Below are positions 58,671 through 64,000 of a DNA stretch of 64,000 nucleotides, piece after piece (positions within the stretch are counted from its first letter, which is position 1; every line of letters begins with the position of its first letter). The translations under genes were made by a program, and so were the position numbers. The notes under the pieces were generated by a model, which worked only from the letters and a program-made list of their open reading frames with translations, did not search any database and had not been told where the DNA came from. The stretch comes from Alopecurus myosuroides (lineage: Eukaryota; Streptophyta; Magnoliopsida; Poales; Poaceae): the NCBI GenBank assembly GCA_028641055.1, contig CM054058.1:84424020-84488019 (forward strand), written 5' to 3'.

Positions 58671-59516
58671 ATGGCAGATGAATTCGAGGTGCGGCCAGGC
58701 ACGGAGAGGAGGGATGTTGTCCACGCGTTTTCGCCGCGCACTCGGTCATTGGCCGAGATGGACACCCGTCTTTCCCGCCACGCAGTCGTCGCTGCATTCA
58801 CGGTGTCTAGGTCCGCCATGCCGCTCGGAGAGGCAAATCGTCTCTTTGCACAACACTTCAATCTAAGCATTAACAACCTAGAGATCACTGTCCGTGGTCC
58901 CGGTGAGTTTATGTTGTACTTTGCAAAAACGGAGAAACGACGTGCCGCAATGGCACTTTCGGGACCTCTGGTGCTCGGAGGTGTTGCATTCACCTTGGCA
59001 CCATGGTCTCGCTTTCGTCAAGGCAGGCCGAGGTCCCTACCGTACAAGGTTAGGGTATGCATTGAAGGACTCCCGGAGCACGCGAGAGACGAGGCTACTG
59101 TGGCGAAACTATTCGCCGGAGAGGCCTTGGTCGACTACATCGACTACTGTATTCGTTCGGACCAGGAGTCAGCATGCGTCACGGTGTGGGTGTGGATGGA
59201 AGATGTTGGTAAGGTTGCTCGCCGCGGTATAGTGAAGTTGGAGGAGCCAATGGAAGTCGAGTCACCGCTGCTTCACTACCCAGAGCTGGGCATCATAGCC
59301 GACGCCCCTTCTAGGTGTGGCCCCTTGAGTGTATGGGAACACGATGTTCTTATACACCTCGACAAGGTGGTGGACTATTCAGTTACTAGTGAAGGGAGTG
59401 ACGATAGCTACGTGAGCTATCATAGCGATGTTAGTGGGATACCTTCTGAAACATCTGTAGGCGGTGATGGTATCATCACCTGGACCTACGGCTGGTCACT
59501 TGGAGTAGAAGACTGA
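58671..59516 (+). CDS. DUF4283-type protein, intronless, 281 aa
   Basis: The DUF4283 family in plants is related to the ORF1/gag-like protein of LINEs; its cellular role is not established. ATG 58671 has a strong context (CCACCATGG) and lies behind a TATA box; the frame extends upstream only to a TTG. Seen: LFAQHFNLSINNLEITVRGP (about 63-82), PLVLGGVAFTLAPWSR, then PYKVRVCIEGLPEHARDEAT and CVTVWVWMEDVGKVARRGIV, the second subdomain typical of the grass family. The C-terminal 80 residues are acidic and serine-rich. There is no CCHC zinc knuckle and no LINE endonuclease or RT behind it, so it is a stand-alone gene, perhaps domesticated (inference). There are no internal stops. Confidence 0.72.
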   Translation: MADEFEVRPGTERRDVVHAFSPRTRSLAEMDTRLSRHAVVAAFTVSRSAMPLGEANRLFAQHFNLSINNLEITVRGPGEFMLYFAKTEKRRAAMALSGPLVLGGVAFTLAPWSRFRQGRPRSLPYKVRVCIEGLPEHARDEATVAKLFAGEALVDYIDYCIRSDQESACVTVWVWMEDVGKVARRGIVKLEEPMEVESPLLHYPELGIIADAPSRCGPLSVWEHDVLIHLDKVVDYSVTSEGSDDSYVSYHSDVSGIPSETSVGGDGIITWTYGWSLGVED

Positions 59517-59741
59517 ATTGTAGACGGTGTCACAAGGAAAACCACCCCCTGTCAGATTTAATATTATGTTTGAAGGATGTACGGGCAATGCGAAATGGTG
59601 TAGTTGAATAAAATCAAGACTTATGTTCAACGTTTTTAGTGGATGGATCCTTTGAAGTGCAGTTTTTTTTATTGAGTGTTTTTTTCTCAAGTAGTGCAAA
59701 GAGGGATATCAGGAACATTTTGGGATAACATTTACCCTTTT

Positions 59742-59874
59742 TGTAATTTACATTTTCTTCACATGTGTATTCACCCACTCTTAACCAAATGGAGCCAACT
59801 TAATATTGTGTTCCATTTTTGCAATTTACATGTGCTTAACTGGTGTATTCACCCACTCTTAACCAAATGGGGCC
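59742..59874. repeat. tandem duplication, period 78 bp
   Basis: GTATTCACCCACTCTTAACC followed by AAATGG-GCC occurs at the ends of two units, each beginning TG(T/C)AATTTACAT. Confidence 0.85.
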
Positions 59875-60036
59875 GCCGCGGCGCCAGGGCAGGCTTCCCA
59901 ATCGCTCCCCGAGCCCAAGATTCGGCTAAAACAAACGCAATTTGAAAACTAGGCGAATTTTATTGAATTTTGCAAAGTGCGTACATATTCGGCGCGAATT
60001 TAAAAAACTAGAATGGGAATTTAAACTAAACTAAAG

Positions 60037-61132
60037 CTACTGACGAAGGCCGAGGCTCGCGGCGATGGCCTGGCTATAGTCGACGTCGTCGTCGTCAGGG
60101 CCGTCGCCGGGGCGCTTGCTCGTCCCCTATCCGGCGTCGCCGCAGCCGGAGCTTCCCCACCTGCTCGCCGCGAGGGCTTGCTGGATCTTGTCCTCGTCGT
60201 CGGAGTCTGGGTCCAGGACGACGTAGACGTTCTCCTTCGGCGTCGGCGGGGGAGGGACGCGGAGGCGGGCCGCGTTGGCGGCGGCCTCCTTGTCGCGCGC
60301 CGCCTTGAGCTTCTCGGCGTCCGCTAGCAGGCGGCGCTGGAGCTCCAGCTCCGCCGCGGTGCTCTCCCGCAGGCTCAAGGCGCGGCGGCGTCGGCGTCGA
60401 GCGGCTGGAACGTGTCCAAGGACAGCTGCTCCGCGACCTTCTGGTCGGGCCACTCGTCCTCGTCGTCGCCGGCGTCCTCAGTCTTCGGGTGAACCACGCG
60501 TTCGAAGCGTGGCTCGCCGATGCGAAGGGCACCGCCGCTACGCCTGCGGGCAGGCGCGCCGGAGTTCAGGAAGGGGGGGAAATAGAGAGGGATTGGGCGC
60601 CGGAAGAGCTCGACGTCGCCGAGGAAGAGGAGGCGCCCGTCCGGCGCGCTTCCCATGCCTGGCTCTGCCGGGGCGGCATCTCCAGGCGCGGCTCGTTGCC
60701 GGCGTGGATGTGGTCGAGAACCCACTCCACGGTCCTGTTGGGGCCGCTCCACCAGCGGCGGCGCCCGTTGGCGTTGAAGCGGCCGTCGACCGGCCGGTTG
60801 TCATTGAGGGAGGCGATCTCCCTGTCGTGGCGGCTGGTGAGCTGCTTCCACCAGAACTCGTCGAAGCCCGACTCCGGGAAGCGGTCGGGCTCCGCCATGC
60901 CGTCGCGCGCCTCGCGGATGGCGCGCCGGAACTCGGGGTCCGTGTTGGGGAGGGGAGGCACGGGCACCCCGCCGCCGCTGAGCGCCCAGCGACTCTGCCC
61001 AGCACCGGAGCTCGGGAGGCGCATGTCCGGCGGGCACGGGGAGCCCGCGCGGTACAACGCCATCGCCTCGCTCCGACGAAGGTGGCGGCGTGGGAAGCCG
61101 TTGGCCGCTGCGCCGTCCTTGTAGCTGGTCAT
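60037..61132 (-). pseudogene. uncharacterised grass repeat-associated protein, eroded
   Basis: Minus-strand start at ATG 61132 gives MTSYKDGAAANGFPRRHLRR, then EAMALYRAGSPCPPDMRLP, WALSGGGVPVPP and FDEFWWKQLTSRHDREI up to a stop at 60566. The later part is in another frame: LRESTAAELELQRRLLADAE (coiled coil), ENVYVVLDPDSDDEDKIQQA, a TAG at about 60126, then DDDDVDYSQAIAASLGLRQ to the natural stop at 60037. I know this architecture from many repeated wheat loci of unknown function. The shift near 60500-60560 and the TAG make it a pseudogene. The plus-strand 321-codon ORF over it is a GC shadow. About 500 bp upstream (61627-61636), GGAGATGCCC followed by TTA resembles a Harbinger-type end. Confidence 0.6.
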
Positions 61133-61639
61133 TGCGTGGAGAACGGGGGAGAGGAGAGGAGAGCGCCGAGGGGAAGAAGAGAAGAGGAGAGCGCCGGTGG
61201 AAGAATGGCGAGCGCTGCGAGCGGCGGGGGGATTTTATAGGCGGCCGGGCATTTACTACGCACGCGTCCCCTCTCTGTTGCCCGCCACGCCATTACGCCG
61301 GCAGCCTTTGAACGGGCGCATGCACTGGGCGGCCGCCACGCCATAAACGCCGACAGCCTTTTGACCGCGCGGAAGCCGAGAAGATGATCACGGGGCGGTT
61401 CTGTTCGCGCGCTTTCTCGTCGCGTCACTGACAGAGCTGGCCCGCGCGCGCGGCCGCGCAGTTTCGCCCCCCCAGGCCGAACCCAGCGGGCTGGGTTTGT
61501 CCTGGGTGCCGCGATGCGAAATAGCGCCGAAACGGCGCTATTTGGGCTTCTCGAGGGGCCGAGTGGTGAAGAAACGGCGCTATTCGCCGCTTCCGGCACG
61601 AAAAAGGCCCCCTAGGGGGACGGCTGGAGATGCCCTTAG

Positions 61640-62089
61640 CACCAGAAGAGTTCGAAACATCTTCAGTATCCAAGAATAACCTTGGCCACCTAGATCCCAG
61701 AAATTCAATATATTCAAACTCCAACTACCAGAACCAGCATCTCCAGACTATGCGCACGAAGGAAAGAGCGTGAGAGCAGCCATATAGGCAAGCAAGAAAA
61801 TGTCGGTCGGATCAAGTGTACGTGGTAGCAAGTGTACCACACCTATACATGAACGCAGTAGGGCAATACTATGCTACACATACTGGTCAGAGACATGTCT
61901 GCCTATCACGAATGCATGCCAACAGTGAGCCTATGCTACAGGTTAGTGCACGAGCACCGAGGAAAAGTTGGACCACTCCACACATAGACGAGTAGCAATA
62001 GCAAGGATGTCACCCGATCAGCATGGTGCATGCCAAAGTAACTCAGCTTTTTTTTAACATCCAGCTAACGACAACCATACATTTCACCC
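61640..62089 (+). promoter_or_regulatory. upstream region of the 62.1-kb gene with two RY-like hexamers
   Basis: No frame. TGCATG (the RY core bound by some B3 proteins) occurs at 61913-61918 and 62028-62033. The hexamer is short and could occur by chance. Confidence 0.35.
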
Positions 62090-62096
62090 TATAAAA
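62090..62096 (+). promoter_or_regulatory. candidate TATA box of the 62.1-kb gene
   Basis: TATAAAA, 44 bp before the ATG at 62140, giving a very short leader. Confidence 0.6.
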
Positions 62097-62139
62097 GCCG
62101 GGCAGCAACCATTGTAATTACAAACATCCCATAGCAGCC

Positions 62140-62840
62140 ATGTCTACCTCTTCCGAGTCAATCCACTACTCAAAGGCAAGGCCTCGCGTTACCGATCACT
62201 TATCTTGTTTTTCACGTGCATCTATCATAATCAACAACTTTATTTTTTTTACGCAGGATGGAGGCACCGGCACAAAGGAGAGAGCAAACAAGTAAGTTAT
62301 CTTAGCGTCATAGTGTATTTGTCAACACTAGGGGGATGATTAAAAATTCTGCATGGTTCAATGTTTGCCACCATGTTATGCAGATCCACCGTCAAGTCGC
62401 CTCCAAAGCGCCGTCGTGGTGAGAATGCTTGCCACTCGCCGAAGCGCCTTCGTTGTGCATACCCGTCCAAAGACGACGAATTCCACCTAGATGGAGTTGA
62501 TGCACTAAGGACGTTTTTCCGCGTCCCAATTGGAATGCCATGCAAGAACCTTGTTTACGTGCATTTCTCTCACAAGTGTGAACATGCATCACACATTTTC
62601 GTGGCCACCACAGGAACCATGTCTCTGCTAGGGTCGGAGATGTTCAAGATATCAGGAACCCCCAAGGGAGCGATATACATCTCAACTGGGTCAGAGATGT
62701 CAGCAAAAATTCTAGATGGACAGAAGTATGCGGGATACGGTGTTGTACTCAGCTACCACCGTGTATCCGACATCGACTTCGAGGGAGTTGTCGCTAGCGG
62801 TGAAGCTGCAGCCTTCAAGCTTTATGACCGCAACGCATGA
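62140..62840 (+). CDS. protein of unknown function, three exons, 179 aa
   Basis: No family recognised. Exons are 62140-62187, 62257-62291 and 62384-62840, with GT-AG introns of 69 and 92 bp. Phases are 0 and 2, and the spliced frame is open throughout, which supports the model. The start follows a TATA box at 62090. The N-terminus is Ser-rich (MSTSSESIHYSKARPR). Residues about 29-37 (STVKSPPKRRRG) and SPKRLR form a bipartite-like nuclear localisation signal. The rest (LDGVDALRTFFRVPIGMPCK, VHFSHKCEHASHIFVATTG, ISGTPKGAIYISTGSEM, YGVVLSYHRVSDIDFEGVV) has alternating hydrophobic residues like a compact beta-rich domain. No signal peptide or membrane span. It lies between the B3 gene and the RAV-like gene; a regulatory role is only a guess. 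Confidence 0.6.
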
Positions 62841-63042
62841 ATCGGTGGAGAGAGCCGAAGCACGTAGGTGATGCATGATGTAGTTTGTCGGATTAGGCCA
62901 GCTGTGTAGTCTTGTCCTAGGACTAGTGTTTTGTTGTGTCAGTATGTTTTTTAGAGAATTTGCCAGTACATGCGGGTTGAAAGTTCCCAATGATGCATGT
63001 TTTACATTTTCCTAAGTTATGGCAAGAGCACCACATGTATGT

Positions 63043-63050
63043 CAGCTTAT
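63043..63050 (+). promoter_or_regulatory. candidate TATA box of the RAV-like gene
   Basis: TTATATAT about 165 bp before the ATG at 63213. No ATG lies between, so 63213 would be the first start in the transcript. Confidence 0.45.
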
Positions 63051-63212
63051 ATATGCCGTCCTACATCCCGCCCATATTGTTGAATAAGAAGAGAGAGTTG
63101 TGTTCATTGCTCTCATTGTATTTAAGAAAGAGAGAACCTTGCATTCCCTCGTCTCTTCCCCCATTACTTTTTTTAGCCTCACAATACCTGCACCACACCT
63201 TCGAGTGGAAAG

Positions 63213-64000
63213 ATGGATCAAGCATCCATCGTTTTGCTCCCATAACACTTTCACAGTGGTAGTATCCCGAACTGTCCCTCAAACTCCACCTTCCGAAGGG
63301 CTGGACGCCGTGGGAAACCATCTGGACATTCCATTTACCATGGAGTGTACCCTCAGCCAAACGGTCGTTGGGCCGCTCGATTGTACGAGGGACGGGAGCG
63401 CGTCTGGCTGGGGGCATACTCCAAAGAAGAAGAGGCTGCCCGCGCCTACGACGTAGCCGTGCAGCGTTTTCGCAGGCGCCAAGCCTGCACCAACTTCCGG
63501 CCGTTACGCGCCAGCAACCCGGCGGATGCAGCAGAGATACATTTTCTTGAAAGCCACTCGAAGGAGGAGATCGTCTTCATGCTCCGTAAGCACACTTATT
63601 CAGATTTATTATTGAGAGGTCATAGCCTGGGAACTCGTCGTCGAAATGCAATCACCCAAGCCCAAGTAAAAATGCCCTCAATCAATCTTGTTCTACACCA
63701 AGGGCACCTATTCGATAAAATACTGACACCAAGCGATGTCGGCAAGCTTAGTAGGATCATCATACCAAATAGGTACAACTATTTGCTTACACCGCTCCCA
63801 ATCCCCGAAACTGGAATTCTGTTAAGCTTCATTGATAGAGATGGCCGATCTTGGTGGTTCCGCTACATATATTGGATTAGCTGTCGAAGCTACGTGTTAA
63901 GCACCGGTTGGAACCGTTTCTTCAAACACAAGGGTTTAAAAGCTGGGGACTTGGCTAGTTTCTACCGTGGGGCCGACAACCACTTAATAATCGACTGCAA
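63213..64000 (+). pseudogene. RAV-type AP2+B3 transcription factor, stop after 10 codons, runs off the window
   Basis: RAV proteins bind DNA through an AP2 domain and a B3 domain, usually as repressors, in the nucleus. In one frame, open from 63246 to the window end (about 250 codons), the AP2 part reads YHGVYPQPNGRWAARLYEGR, RVWLGAYSKEEEAARAYDVA and CTNFRPL. It is followed by the RAV linker HSKEEIVFMLRKHTYSDLLL and B3: LFDKILTPSDVGKLSRIIIP, DGRSWWFRYIYWISCRSYVL, GWNRFFKHKGLKAGDLASFY. The plausible start ATG 63213 (MDQASIVLLP) is in the same frame but is followed by TAA at 63243-63245. No splice pair that removes it keeps frame. So this is either a nonsense allele or pseudogene, or a gene with an unrecognised first exon joining at the AG at 63255-63256. 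Domain identity is firm; intactness is not. Confidence 0.8.

Noticed and set aside
60275..61240. 321-codon plus-strand open frame
   Set aside because: Antisense to the eroded grass repeat family; arginine-rich GC shadow.
1..64000. CRISPR arrays, tRNA, rRNA, riboswitches or bacterial operons
   Set aside because: None seen; intron-bearing genes and plant retroelements show this is plant nuclear DNA.

Overview
The window looks like nuclear DNA of a grass, most probably a Triticeae species (wheat, barley or a relative). The reasons are the GT-AG split, GC-rich genes; nested Gypsy elements whose long terminal repeats (LTRs) open with TGATACGTC and use a TTCTGGCG-CGTTGCCGG leader; a CACTA TNP2 relic; and Stowaway MITEs with CTCCCTCCGTCC ends. 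No organism name is given, so this rests on sequence style alone.

1-4.2 kb: two degenerate LINE reverse transcriptase pieces, a near-perfect 112-bp palindrome with a Harbinger-associated gene fragment, then an intact two-exon UDP-glycosyltransferase of the UGT74 type. 4.4-12.1 kb: two MITEs, an F-box pseudogene carrying an internal duplication, and a LINE broken by a probable hAT-like element. 12.1-17.0 kb: a complete, very young Ty1/copia retrotransposon with an uninterrupted 1332-codon gag-pol, inserted in a diverged 324-bp tandem repeat. 18.4-21.8 kb (minus): an ATG18/PROPPIN autophagy gene whose last exon is not found in the window. 22-27.6 kb: a GC-rich retroposon-like block and a CACTA transposase relic.

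27.7-56 kb is a nested retrotransposon block. It holds a gag-only Gypsy element (A); a LINE split by a minus-strand Gypsy (B), which itself contains a Stowaway MITE; two Gypsy halves that form a 4-kb inverted repeat (C/D); and a deleted minus-strand Gypsy (F) with a fused reverse transcriptase-integrase remnant and an extra ORF after pol.

56.3-64 kb is gene-like again: a three-exon B3-domain gene, an intronless DUF4283 protein, an eroded copy of an uncharacterised grass family, a three-exon gene of unknown function with a nuclear-localisation-like stretch, and the 5' part of a RAV-type (AP2+B3) regulator whose apparent start is followed by an in-frame stop. There are thus two B3-domain loci within about 7 kb. 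No tRNA, rRNA, CRISPR or prokaryotic system was seen. The best candidates for new biology are the DUF4283 gene, the unknown 62.1-kb gene, the truncated ATG18 and the 4-kb inverted repeat.
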